Shown here one piece after another: positions 1 to 7,267 of a stretch of 14,703 nucleotides of DNA. Positions within the stretch are counted from its first letter, which is position 1, and every line of letters starts with the position of its first letter. The notes under the pieces were generated by a model. The model was given only the letters and a program-made list of their open reading frames with translations, was not told the DNA's origin and did not search any database. Position numbers and translations under genes: made by a program. Source of the stretch: Rickettsia typhi (GTDB taxonomy: Bacteria; Pseudomonadota; Alphaproteobacteria; Rickettsiales; Rickettsiaceae); contig CAMCXV010000029.1 of the NCBI GenBank assembly GCA_945883665.1, positions 1 through 14,703 of the forward strand. Direction: 5' to 3'.

Positions 1-24
1 CTTTTCTTGATAAAACATATTCAT
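1..24 (-). CDS. Start of an unidentified gene running off the left edge (partial)
   Basis: On the minus strand an AGAGGG sequence (about 27-32) is followed by in-frame ATG codons at 24 and 18. The second lies 8 bases after the purine-rich stretch, which is a good Shine-Dalgarno spacing. The frame stays open to the window edge and reads MNMFYQEK or MFYQEK. The gene would follow the HEPN toxin gene, which ends at 114 on the same strand, after a gap of about 90 bases. Only six to eight codons are visible, so no product can be named. The call rests only on the ribosome-binding site, the start codon and the orientation, and could be chance. Confidence 0.35.
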
Positions 25-113
25 TACCCTCTTGTTTATATTAAATTCTAACTCAAAAGGTAAAATGTGTTTTATCGCTTTACAATAGCTTGTACATATA
101 TTTTGCTACTGAT

Positions 114-515
114 TTAAAACGAAAGTACAGAAAGAATGTTACACCAGCCGGTAATTTCTGGATGATCAGGATATTCATGTGTTAAGTGATTTCTTATCTC
201 TCTCATTTCGAACCATAAATTTGCGTCATCAATAATATTTAATTTTTCTAATTTATTGATTTTATCAATCATAGTCATGTTATTAATCACCTCTCCTTGT
301 GATTCCAGAAAAGCGTCAGTAAGTTTTGTTCCTATAAAATCTTGTAATTTTGAGAATCTACTCACTAGTAATTCAATCAATAAAAATTCTTGGTCTAGTG
401 TTTTATCTATATTCGAACCTGATATTGGAAATAAATTAAATAATTGATTTAACGCATAACGCACTCTTGAAGCGTGTATATCAGCAGTTTTTATAAATTC
501 TGCTAAATTATTCAT
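114..515 (-). CDS. hepT: HEPN-domain toxin, HepT-like (MNT/HEPN toxin-antitoxin)
   Basis: A 133-residue, mostly helical protein. Near its C-terminus it carries the HEPN ribonuclease motif R-X4-H-X-Y as R108, H113 and Y115, inside REIRNHLTHEY. In this family the Arg and His form the RNase active site of a homodimer. In studied HepT/MntA pairs the motif Tyr is the residue the partner AMPylates to silence the toxin. The preceding helices (about 1-95) fit the HEPN four-helix bundle. The ATG overlaps the stop of the upstream nucleotidyltransferase gene (ATGA at 512-515), indicating translational coupling. All key residues are present, so the protein is probably a functional RNase toxin. The target RNA cannot be deduced. 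An unusual non-toxic HEPN protein is the alternative. Confidence 0.85.
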   Translation of the reverse strand: MNNLAEFIKTADIHASRVRYALNQLFNLFPISGSNIDKTLDQEFLLIELLVSRFSKLQDFIGTKLTDAFLESQGEVINNMTMIDKINKLEKLNIIDDANLWFEMREIRNHLTHEYPDHPEITGWCNILSVLSF

Positions 516-838
516 ACAAGACGCACCCCTTTTGATTTTGCTACTTCGTAAATTGGAAGGTGGTGATCAGAAGATATAATACGCAGCACTACATCTATTT
601 TTTGATCGCCAATTTCTTTCTTCAAGTTTAATAAAAAGGCTATTTTTTTATCAAAAGCAATATCATAAATATCGATATTTGTTTCAATATATAAATCAAT
701 ATCACCTCCCTTTTTGCTACTATCCACCCTCGAACCAAACAACCATAATTTATCATTTGCTAAGAAATGTTCAAGAAAATTTCTTGATATTGCAGCAATT
801 ACATTAGTTGATAATCTTACTTGTTGATCTATTCTCAT
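512..838 (-). CDS. mntA: MNT-type minimal nucleotidyltransferase, MntA-like antitoxin
   Basis: A 108-residue protein with the minimal nucleotidyltransferase signature: G35-S36 followed after nine residues by D46-X-D48 (GSRVDSSKKGGDIDLYIE). A third candidate metal-binding Asp is D82, in KIDVVL. These residues bind the nucleotide and Mg2+ in the Pol-beta superfamily. In HEPN/MNT pairs such as HepT/MntA the MNT protein AMPylates the toxin and so inactivates it. The gene lies directly upstream of the HEPN gene with a 4-bp overlap, and 28 bases downstream of the zinc-ribbon gene on the same strand, so the three may share a transcript. Length and motif spacing are normal for the family, and there is no sign of decay. 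Confidence 0.87.
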   Translation of the reverse strand: MRIDQQVRLSTNVIAAISRNFLEHFLANDKLWLFGSRVDSSKKGGDIDLYIETNIDIYDIAFDKKIAFLLNLKKEIGDQKIDVVLRIISSDHHLPIYEVAKSKGVRLV

Positions 839-866
839 ATTTACTTACAGCCGACTAATAAAAATT

Positions 867-1481
867 TTAGCGTAAAATAAAATCTAGTTTATTACCAAGC
901 ATTATATCAATATTTTCAGTGGAGGGTGGCACTGGGATTTCTGTGCTAATACTAATATTTTGCGAAGGAGAAAGATTGATGTCACTATGGTTGTCAACTC
1001 TTGAATTTATAACCCTGTTATTTTTGTCGAATAATCTAATTCTAACTAAAGGCATTTTTATGTTATTTGTAGATGAGTTAAGTACTTTATAATTAACAAT
1101 TATTTTACCAAGTTCTTTGTTATTAGTTATTTGAAGATCGCGAATGCTTAAATCTTTGTCATTTAAAACAGAATGAAGTTCAAAAAAATCTTGAAATAAT
1201 GTTATAGTCATAAAAACAATCATTCCTATGAGAAAAACTGGTAATCCGTACAAATATAATGGGATTTTTATTGGCAATAGAGCAGGTAAATTTACTCCTT
1301 TCATAAGGGGGGTGGAGACTAAAGATAGCGGCTCTAAAACTTGTTCAACTTTTAAATGTTTATCAAGTCTTTGATGCCAAATATGGGCGCATTTTGAGCA
1401 TTTAACTTTTCTACCATGCGTGCCTATTTGCTCTGAATTCACAACAAATCTAGTGTCACATTCTGGGCAAGAAATATACAT
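867..1481 (-). CDS. Membrane-anchored zinc-ribbon protein (MJ0042-type finger, DUF3426-like C-terminus)
   Basis: A 204-residue protein in three parts. Residues 1-37 form an N-terminal zinc ribbon with CPEC (C5, C8) and CSKC (C28, C31), the arrangement of the MJ0042 family. A single hydrophobic helix follows at about 76-100 (LYLYGLPVFLIGMIVFMTIT). The C-terminal part, about 105-204, is polar and beta-rich and resembles DUF3426, which accompanies this zinc ribbon in many proteobacteria. With no signal peptide, the likely topology is a cytoplasmic ribbon and a periplasmic C-terminal domain. The biochemical role is unknown. The gene is divergent from dapD, with a likely promoter at 1503-1530, and sits just upstream of the mntA/hepT pair. 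Confidence 0.75.
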   Translation of the reverse strand: MYISCPECDTRFVVNSEQIGTHGRKVKCSKCAHIWHQRLDKHLKVEQVLEPLSLVSTPLMKGVNLPALLPIKIPLYLYGLPVFLIGMIVFMTITLFQDFFELHSVLNDKDLSIRDLQITNNKELGKIIVNYKVLNSSTNNIKMPLVRIRLFDKNNRVINSRVDNHSDINLSPSQNISISTEIPVPPSTENIDIMLGNKLDFILR

Positions 1482-1502
1482 ATTCTGTTATTTTTTTAAA
1501 AA

Positions 1503-1530
1503 ATTATAATTCATTAATTGCAAAAAACAA
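1503..1530 (-). promoter_or_regulatory. Candidate sigma-70 promoter for the zinc-ribbon gene
   Basis: On the minus strand there is a TTGTTT -35-like box (1525-1530), a 16-base spacer and a perfect TATAAT -10 box (1503-1508). Predicted transcription would begin near 1496, about 15 bases before the ATG at 1481. In A+T-rich DNA such matches arise by chance, but position and spacing are right for the divergent gene. Confidence 0.4.
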
Positions 1531-1592
1531 TTTACCTAAACAAAAAATAAAGCTATTCATTGTTTTATTCAATGTTTATTTATGGATAGGTG

Positions 1593-2417
1593 ATGCAAAA
1601 TTATATTACAGCAACAGAAGAACTTTGGCAAATAAGAGATTCGTTAAACCCACAAAACCGACTATATGCAAATGCAAAAAGTCTCATTAATGAAATAATA
1701 CAACAGCTTAGTGCTGGAAAAATAGTTATTTGCCAAAAAAATAATGGTAATTGGGAAATTAACGAATGGATAAAAAAAGCTATTCTATTAAATTTTAAAG
1801 TTTCTGAAAGTAAGGTTTATGATGGAAATTGTATGAAATGGTACGATAAGATTGACCCTTGTTTTCTAAATTTTTCTGTAGAAGATTTTAAAAATGGAGG
1901 TTTTCGTATTGTACCTGGCGCATTTATTCGTCAAGGTGCCTACATTGGCAAAAATGCTGTCATAATGCCATCTTTTATTAATATAGGTGCGCATGTAGGG
2001 GAGGGGACTATGGTAGATACTTGGGCTACTATTGGTTCTTGCGCCTATATCGGTAAGAATTGTCATATTTCAGGTGGAACTGGTATTGGTGGAGTTCTTG
2101 AACCTTTGCAAGCAAAGCCAGTAATTATTGAAGATAATTGCTTTATTGGTGCAAGATCAGAAATTGCTGAAGGTGTAATTATTGAAGAAGGTGCTGTGAT
2201 TAGTATGGGTGTTTTTATTGGTGCATCAACAAAGATTGTCGATCGTAATACTGGTAAAATTATTTATGGCAAGGTTCCAGCTTATTCTGTGGTGGTTCCA
2301 GGTGTTATTCCCGCTGTAAAACAAGATTTACCAGCTCTGTATTGTGCGGTTATTATTAAACAAGTTGATAAAAAAACTCGAGATAAAACAAGTATAAATG
2401 AACTTTTGCGAGATTAA
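1593..2417 (+). CDS. dapD: 2,3,4,5-tetrahydropyridine-2,6-dicarboxylate N-succinyltransferase
   Basis: DapD transfers succinyl from succinyl-CoA to tetrahydrodipicolinate in the succinylase branch to meso-diaminopimelate and lysine. In an organism of this kind the branch mainly feeds peptidoglycan. The 274 residues match the usual family length. An N-terminal helical domain (about 1-95) is followed by a left-handed beta-helix of hexapeptide repeats (about 100-215), containing the conserved stretches GEGTMVDTWATIGSCA, SGGTGIGGVLEPLQA and EDNCFIGARSE. The C-terminus ends in INELLRD, as in enterobacterial DapD. An overlapping GTG at 1590 could extend the protein by one residue; I chose the ATG at 1593. 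dapE follows after five bases, so the two are almost certainly co-transcribed. No truncation or unusual residue is seen. Confidence 0.96.
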   Translation: MQNYITATEELWQIRDSLNPQNRLYANAKSLINEIIQQLSAGKIVICQKNNGNWEINEWIKKAILLNFKVSESKVYDGNCMKWYDKIDPCFLNFSVEDFKNGGFRIVPGAFIRQGAYIGKNAVIMPSFINIGAHVGEGTMVDTWATIGSCAYIGKNCHISGGTGIGGVLEPLQAKPVIIEDNCFIGARSEIAEGVIIEEGAVISMGVFIGASTKIVDRNTGKIIYGKVPAYSVVVPGVIPAVKQDLPALYCAVIIKQVDKKTRDKTSINELLRD

Positions 2418-2422
2418 TTAAT

Positions 2423-3574
2423 ATGGTTATGGAAGAAATTCTAAGAATTCTTGCTAAATTAATTAGTTTTAAATCTATTACACCAAAAAGCAGTGGGTCA
2501 ATTGAATATATTGCAGAATTATTAACTAATGTTGGTTTTAATTGTGATATTCAAGTTTTTGGAGAAGCAGAAGAAGAAAAAACCATAAATCTATATGCAA
2601 GATATGGGAATAATTCTCCTAATATATGTTTTGCTGGTCATGTAGATGTTGTTCCGCCGATGAATGAAAATCTTTGGGACTATAGTCCTTTTGAATTAAA
2701 TGTAATTGGAGAAGTGGTATATGGTCGTGGTACTGTGGATATGAAAGGAGCAATTGCTTGTGCTATAGTAGCTGCTTTGAATTATTTAAAAAATCATAAA
2801 AAGTCAAATGGATCTATTAGTTTTTTGCTAACTAGTGATGAAGAAGGTTGTGCAAAATATGGTACTAAGCCAATGCTTGAATATCTAGCACAACAGGGAG
2901 AGAAAATTGATTTCTCGATTCTTGGTGAGCCCACTACGAAGAATAAATTAGGAGATATTATTAAAATTGGGCGCCGCGGTAGTGTTAATTTTGTTCTAAC
3001 AATTACAGGTAAACAAGGTCATGTAGCTTATCCAGATGAGGCTATCAATCCAATACCCATTGCATTAAAAATTGCTGTAGATTTAATGAATATAAACTTT
3101 GATAATGGTTCTGAGTTTTTTCATAAAACTAATTTAGAGATTACTTCATTTGATGTGGGGAATGACGTAGTTAATATTATTCCAGAGAAAGTTATTCTTA
3201 AATTTAATGTTCGTTTTAATGATCTTCATAGCGCTAAAACTATATTTGCTATCGTGCTTGAAAAAATAGCGATATATGAAGTAATATTTGACTTGAAATA
3301 TGAATCATCAGCAGAATCTTTTATTCAAAAATATTCAGAAAAAATGAAAATTTTTGCTAATATTGTTGAAAATGAATGTCGTATTATACCGGAAATATCA
3401 ACTAGTGGTGGCACATCTGATGCTCGTTTTATTAGAAAATATTCAGAAGTAGTTGAATTTGGATTAAATTTTAATCAAGCTCATAAAATTAATGAATACA
3501 CCAAAATTAGTGATTTACAAAGATTGTATAACGTGTATTATACTTCACTGGTTGAATTTTTAAAAAATAGCTGA
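2423..3574 (+). CDS. dapE: Succinyl-diaminopimelate desuccinylase
   Basis: DapE is a dinuclear-zinc M20 amidohydrolase that removes succinate from N-succinyl-LL-diaminopimelate, giving LL-diaminopimelate. The 383 residues are a normal length. All metal and catalytic positions are visible: H73 and D75 in FAGHVDVVPP, D106 in GRGTVDMKG, the general-base pair E140-E141 in TSDEEG, E169 in LGEPT, and H354 near the C-terminus in NQAHKINEY. The dimerisation (lid) domain lies at about 180-295, and the substrate-binding STSGGTSDARF segment is intact. Starting five bases after dapD, it forms a two-gene diaminopimelate unit. tRNA-Leu follows 30 bases downstream without a clear promoter of its own, so it may be processed from the same transcript. 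Confidence 0.96.
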   Translation: MVMEEILRILAKLISFKSITPKSSGSIEYIAELLTNVGFNCDIQVFGEAEEEKTINLYARYGNNSPNICFAGHVDVVPPMNENLWDYSPFELNVIGEVVYGRGTVDMKGAIACAIVAALNYLKNHKKSNGSISFLLTSDEEGCAKYGTKPMLEYLAQQGEKIDFSILGEPTTKNKLGDIIKIGRRGSVNFVLTITGKQGHVAYPDEAINPIPIALKIAVDLMNINFDNGSEFFHKTNLEITSFDVGNDVVNIIPEKVILKFNVRFNDLHSAKTIFAIVLEKIAIYEVIFDLKYESSAESFIQKYSEKMKIFANIVENECRIIPEISTSGGTSDARFIRKYSEVVEFGLNFNQAHKINEYTKISDLQRLYNVYYTSLVEFLKNS

Positions 3575-3604
3575 CCTTGTTAGCTTAAAAATTAAATTCA
3601 TAAT

Positions 3605-3689
3605 GCGGGTGTGGCGGAACTGGTAGACGCGCTAGATTTAGGTTCTAGTACCGTGAGGTGTGGGGGTTCAAGTCCCTCCATCCGTACCA
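3605..3689 (+). tRNA. tRNA-Leu, anticodon UAG
   Basis: An 85-base class II tRNA. The acceptor stem pairs GCGGGTG with CATCCGT (two G:U wobbles), followed by discriminator A and an encoded CCA. The anticodon stem CTAGA/TCTAG closes the 7-base loop TTTAGGT, with anticodon TAG at 3639-3641. It has a long variable arm typical of Leu and a T-arm with loop TTCAAGT. It reads CUN leucine codons. Confidence 0.96.
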
Positions 3690-3742
3690 AATAATATTTA
3701 TGATTTTATTTATATCAATTTTTCTAAAGCTTTGGGTTCAAT

Positions 3743-5125
3743 ATGAAGATTACCGAAATAAAAAATGACAATAATGATTTACATCTTAGAGTAACTATTC
3801 TTTTAGAAGAATTATCTTCTGAGGTTGATCTGGAATTAGCTAAATTATCTAAGACCGCAAAGATTGATGGTTTTCGTGTTGGCAAAGTACCCATTTCTTT
3901 TTTGAAGAAAAAATATGCTGTTTCATTGAGAGCTGAAGCTGCGAACAGAAAAATTGTTAAAGCAATTAGCGATGTTACAAAAGATAGGAATCTAAGGAGT
4001 TTTACTGATCCAGATATTGAAGATGTAAAAAATGAAGATGGTGGTGATTTAGAATTTACTTTGAAATTTCAGTTGATCCCAGAAATATCTATGCCTGATT
4101 TTAAAAAGATTTCTATTGAAAAGCCGGTTTTTGATTTGAAAGATAAGGATTTAGATGAGCAAATAGAGAAATTATTGGAGGCTTCAAAAGAATATAATAA
4201 AACCACTAAATCAAAAGCAAAAAAAGGTGACCAAGTAACTATAGATGCAGTTGGATATGTTGATGGAAAAGCTTTTGCTGGAGGTAAGTTAACTTCTCAT
4301 AAACTAGTTCTTGGTAGTGGTGCATTCATTCCTGGTTTTGAAGATCAGTTGATCGGTAGCAAGGCTGGTGATGATGTTACTGTAAAAGTTGATTTTCCTA
4401 AGGAATATCACGAAAAAACTCTTGCTGGAAAACCTTCTGAATTTAAGGTTCAAGTTTTAGAAGTTCATAACGGAACATCAGCAAAACTTGATGATGAATT
4501 TGCTAAGAAATTTAGATTCGAGAATGTAGAAAAATTAAAGGAACAAATTACAAAAAATATACTCTCTACTTACGAAGAGCCTATTTTAACAATAATGAAA
4601 ATGGAGCTTTTTGATAAACTGGAAAAATTATTGGATTTTGATGTTCCAAAATCATTGATTGAAAAAGAAATTGGAATTTTAAAAAGACAAGCGCCTGAAA
4701 TAGATGATGAAGAATTTAAAAACCAGTCTCTAGAAAATAAGGAAGCTTATTTTGAAAAACTTGCATCAAGAAGAGTGAAACTTGGTTTAATGCTTGCGGA
4801 ATATATAAAATTACACAAATTAGAAGTTGATAAAACTGATATTCAAAAAGCGGTTATGGATCAAGCGAAGTATTATCCAGGTAGAGAAAATGAAATTATT
4901 GATTTTTATTTAAAAAATGCGAATGCTCTTGAGTCTCTAAAAGGACCTATTTTAGAAGAAAAAGCAGTGAAGAATATTTTTGAGAAAGAAGTGAAGATAG
5001 TTGAAAAATCTTATAATAAAGCAAAATTAGAAAAATTGCTGGAAAGGGATAATGATAATCTGCTTCATTCTCATCATGAGCCTGAGCATATACATGACGA
5101 GAATTGTAATCATGATCATGACTAA
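3743..5125 (+). CDS. tig: Trigger factor, ribosome-associated chaperone and peptidyl-prolyl isomerase
   Basis: Trigger factor binds the ribosome exit tunnel and shields nascent chains. The 460 residues show the full layout. The N-terminal ribosome-binding domain (1-115) has the tail-loop signature GFRVGKVP (43-50). An FKBP-type PPIase domain follows (about 160-243), recognisable by GSGAFIPGFEDQLIG and FPKEYHEKTLAGK. A long helical C-terminal chaperone domain runs to about 435. The end is unusual: the last 21 residues hold seven histidines and a cysteine among acidic residues (HSHHEPEHIHDENC and NHDHD), suggesting metal binding in the manner of the SlyD tail. The gene stands 53 bases after tRNA-Leu and ends 25 bases before a 42-bp palindrome. 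No strong Shine-Dalgarno sequence precedes the ATG. Confidence 0.95.
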   Translation: MKITEIKNDNNDLHLRVTILLEELSSEVDLELAKLSKTAKIDGFRVGKVPISFLKKKYAVSLRAEAANRKIVKAISDVTKDRNLRSFTDPDIEDVKNEDGGDLEFTLKFQLIPEISMPDFKKISIEKPVFDLKDKDLDEQIEKLLEASKEYNKTTKSKAKKGDQVTIDAVGYVDGKAFAGGKLTSHKLVLGSGAFIPGFEDQLIGSKAGDDVTVKVDFPKEYHEKTLAGKPSEFKVQVLEVHNGTSAKLDDEFAKKFRFENVEKLKEQITKNILSTYEEPILTIMKMELFDKLEKLLDFDVPKSLIEKEIGILKRQAPEIDDEEFKNQSLENKEAYFEKLASRRVKLGLMLAEYIKLHKLEVDKTDIQKAVMDQAKYYPGRENEIIDFYLKNANALESLKGPILEEKAVKNIFEKEVKIVEKSYNKAKLEKLLERDNDNLLHSHHEPEHIHDENCNHDHD

Positions 5126-5150
5126 TATTTCAGAGATAATTAGCATTTAA

Positions 5151-5192
5151 ATTCAATTAGGTTTATTATATATATAATAAACCTAATTGAAT
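5151..5192. repeat. Perfect 42-bp palindrome between tig and the tatB-like gene
   Basis: The left arm (5151-5171) begins ATTCAATTAGG, and the right arm (5172-5192) is its exact reverse complement, ending CCTAATTGAAT. All 21 positions match and there is no spacer. In RNA it would fold as a hairpin with a stem of about 19 bp. It ends seven bases before the ATG at 5200 and covers the place where a ribosome-binding site would lie. No T-run follows it, so it is not a classical intrinsic terminator. It could be a processing or attenuation structure, or a dimeric-protein site. Confidence 0.9.
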
Positions 5193-5199
5193 ATGTATT

Positions 5200-5532
5200 A
5201 TGTCAATATCTGAATTGTTGATTATATTTGTAGTTGCTTTTCTTGTGTTAAAACCGGAAGATCTTCCGCAGATAGCAAAGAAAGTAAAGGATTTTTATAG
5301 TTTTTTTACAAGAACTAAAACGGAAATTATGTCTTATTTTGATCTAAATCATCAAGATACTGTTGTTGTTGATGATTTAGATCAAATGAATTTTTATTTA
5401 GAAAAGATAGCGAATCTTGGCAGAGATTATGAAGGTGAATATTCTCTAAATAATGTTAAAGATTATTATCAAAAAATAATTAAAGACTCTATTAAGTCTG
5501 AAATAGAATCGAATAAAACCCCTCCTAAATAA
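5200..5532 (+). CDS. tatB: Sec-independent translocase subunit, TatA/TatB family (TatB-like)
   Basis: A 110-residue protein with the Tat subunit layout: a short N-terminal transmembrane helix (about 3-18, SISELLIIFVVAFLVLKPED), a hinge with Pro-Glu, an amphipathic Lys-rich helix (about 22-40), and a variable charged cytoplasmic tail. SELL...FLVL.PEDLP matches the TatB-type start SELLL..VV.LVVLGPERLP, but the usual hinge Gly is Lys here and the N-terminus lacks the few residues before SELL. TatB with TatC forms the receptor for twin-arginine signal peptides. TatA cannot be excluded; the acidic tail and context favour TatB. The gene is convergent with pepP, with 17 bases between stop codons. 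It contains an 18-bp inverted repeat at codons 47-63. The in-frame ATG at 5200 is the only plausible start. Confidence 0.75.
   Translation: MSISELLIIFVVAFLVLKPEDLPQIAKKVKDFYSFFTRTKTEIMSYFDLNHQDTVVVDDLDQMNFYLEKIANLGRDYEGEYSLNNVKDYYQKIIKDSIKSEIESNKTPPK
5338..5386. repeat. 18-bp perfect inverted repeat inside the tatB-like gene
   Basis: The arm TTTGATCTAAATCATCAA (5338-5355) is repeated as its exact reverse complement at 5369-5386, with a 13-base loop (5356-5368). It lies entirely in coding sequence, in frame, encoding roughly residues 47-63 of the variable tail (FDLNHQ...DDLDQ). An 18-of-18 match is long for a chance event, even in A+T-rich DNA. Palindromic elements inserted in frame into genes are known from Rickettsia, but I do not recognise this as one of the named families. 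Confidence 0.9.
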
Positions 5533-5549
5533 GTAACTTAGTGAACCAA

Positions 5550-7265
5550 CTATAAATCTAATTGATTTTGTAGCCATTTTTTTGCTTTTTCTGACAGACG
5601 AGGTAAAATTTTATTCTCTATCAATTTGTAATATTGTGATAAATATTTCAACTCGTCTTGAGTTATTAATTGCCAATCTATCAAGGTTTTTTCGTATGGC
5701 ACAAGAGTTAGCATTGCAAATTCTAAATAATTAGAATAATCAGAATCTTTAACATACATCATGTTTTCTATCCTAATGCCAAACTCACCATCTACATAAA
5801 AGCCAGGTTCGTTAGATACTATCATCCCACTAGCAAATTTAGTGTTATAGCTATTTAAGCTAATATTTTGGGGTCCTTCGTGAACGCTTAAAAAACTACC
5901 AACACCATGCCCAGTACTATGAGGATAATCTTTTCCCTCTTGCCACAAAAATTGTCTTGCTAATATATCAAGATTTGCTCCTGAAACTGCCCCTTTTGGA
6001 AATTTCACCATAGCAAGTGCAAGATGTCCCTTTAATATTTTGGTATAATAATTTTTGTGATTATTTGTTGGCTGTCCTATAGAAACTACTCTAGTCACAT
6101 CTGTTGTTGCGCCTAAATATTGACCACCAGAATCAATTAGAAGCAATCCTTCTCCTATAATTTTTTTAGCAGAATTTTTCATAGCTCTGTAATGAATAAT
6201 AGCTCCATTCTCCTTAAAACCTATAATTGATGGAAAACTATCGCTAATATAATTATGTCCTTTGGTACGAAATTCTGTAAGTTTAAGACCAAGATCATAT
6301 TCTGAATAGATGCTTAAATCTTCATAAGTTAAAAAAGATAGAAACTCAACTAATGCTCTAGCATCTTCAACATGACCTGCAATGAGATTGTCAATTTCCA
6401 CTGAATTTTTACAAGATTTCCATAAAATGCATGGGTCTAGTATAATTTGATATTGTTTTTGCTTTATTATGTCCGAAATATATTTTGAACATAAATTATC
6501 ATCGAATAATATTTTTCCTTGTTGCTCCTTGATCATTTTCATTAAAGATTCTTGAGGCAGCACATTAATATCAGATAATTTACTATCTAATCTATTAGAA
6601 TCTGTAAATAAATAAGCATTTTTTTTATTAATTAATCCACTGGCAAGTAGCAATGGTGAAAATTCTATATCAGATGCTCTTATATTAAATAACCAACATA
6701 AGCTTTCTGGATGAGTGATAATTAATGCTTCTGCATTGTTTTCATCTAAGAAATAGCGACATTTTGCAATTTTATCTTCTCTTGACTCACCTGAAAAATC
6801 AATATGATAATTATATATGGGGGAATTTGGTTTTGCTGGTTTTTCGATCCATATTTTATCAATTAGATTAGTTTCTATTATTTTTAAACTAAGTTTTTCA
6901 AAATATAACAACGAATTATTAGTAAAAATTCTTGGATCATAACCAATTATTACATCTTGGGGAACATATTCTTTCCATGGGAATTTGATGAGAAGCTTCT
7001 GATCAAAAATTTGGAATAAATCACTATCTAATTCATGCTTGACTTGATTCAAATAACGACCGTCAGTAAAAAATAGTACAGTATTTTCAAGAATTATAGC
7101 CAGACCGTTTGAGCCAGAAAAACCTGTTAAATATTCAAGTCTTTTAGCAGAAGAGGGTGGATATTCCGATAAATATTCATCCTTAGTAGAAATAATATAA
7201 CCATTGATTTTATATTCTGTGAATTTTCTTCTTAATTGAGTTAATTTATCTTTTACTATATTCAT
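5550..7265 (-). CDS. pepP: Xaa-Pro aminopeptidase (aminopeptidase P, M24 family), three-domain long form
   Basis: A 571-residue dinuclear-metal peptidase predicted to remove N-terminal residues preceding proline. Two creatinase-like N-terminal domains (about 1-140 and 160-290) precede the pita-bread catalytic domain (about 295-515) and a C-terminal extension (about 516-571) ending in a WLQNQLDL segment. The metal ligands are all present: D378 (LLIDSGG), D389 (TTDVTRVV), H453 (TGHGVGSF), E486 (SNEPGFY) and E500 (IRIENMM). H462 (SVHEGP) matches a catalytic His. The length matches the eukaryotic and alphaproteobacterial long form rather than the roughly 440-residue E. coli enzyme. There is no signal peptide, so it is cytoplasmic, likely acting in peptide recycling. 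Its ATG lies two bases after the ligA stop codon, implying co-transcription. Confidence 0.93.
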   Translation of the reverse strand: MNIVKDKLTQLRRKFTEYKINGYIISTKDEYLSEYPPSSAKRLEYLTGFSGSNGLAIILENTVLFFTDGRYLNQVKHELDSDLFQIFDQKLLIKFPWKEYVPQDVIIGYDPRIFTNNSLLYFEKLSLKIIETNLIDKIWIEKPAKPNSPIYNYHIDFSGESREDKIAKCRYFLDENNAEALIITHPESLCWLFNIRASDIEFSPLLLASGLINKKNAYLFTDSNRLDSKLSDINVLPQESLMKMIKEQQGKILFDDNLCSKYISDIIKQKQYQIILDPCILWKSCKNSVEIDNLIAGHVEDARALVEFLSFLTYEDLSIYSEYDLGLKLTEFRTKGHNYISDSFPSIIGFKENGAIIHYRAMKNSAKKIIGEGLLLIDSGGQYLGATTDVTRVVSIGQPTNNHKNYYTKILKGHLALAMVKFPKGAVSGANLDILARQFLWQEGKDYPHSTGHGVGSFLSVHEGPQNISLNSYNTKFASGMIVSNEPGFYVDGEFGIRIENMMYVKDSDYSNYLEFAMLTLVPYEKTLIDWQLITQDELKYLSQYYKLIENKILPRLSEKAKKWLQNQLDL

Positions 7266-7267
7266 GA

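Noticed and set aside
9..76. Inverted repeat GATAAAACA (9-17) and TGTTTTATC (68-76) downstream of the HEPN gene
   Set aside because: Only nine A+T-rich pairs with a 50-base loop and no T-run in the right place; consistent with chance in this composition.
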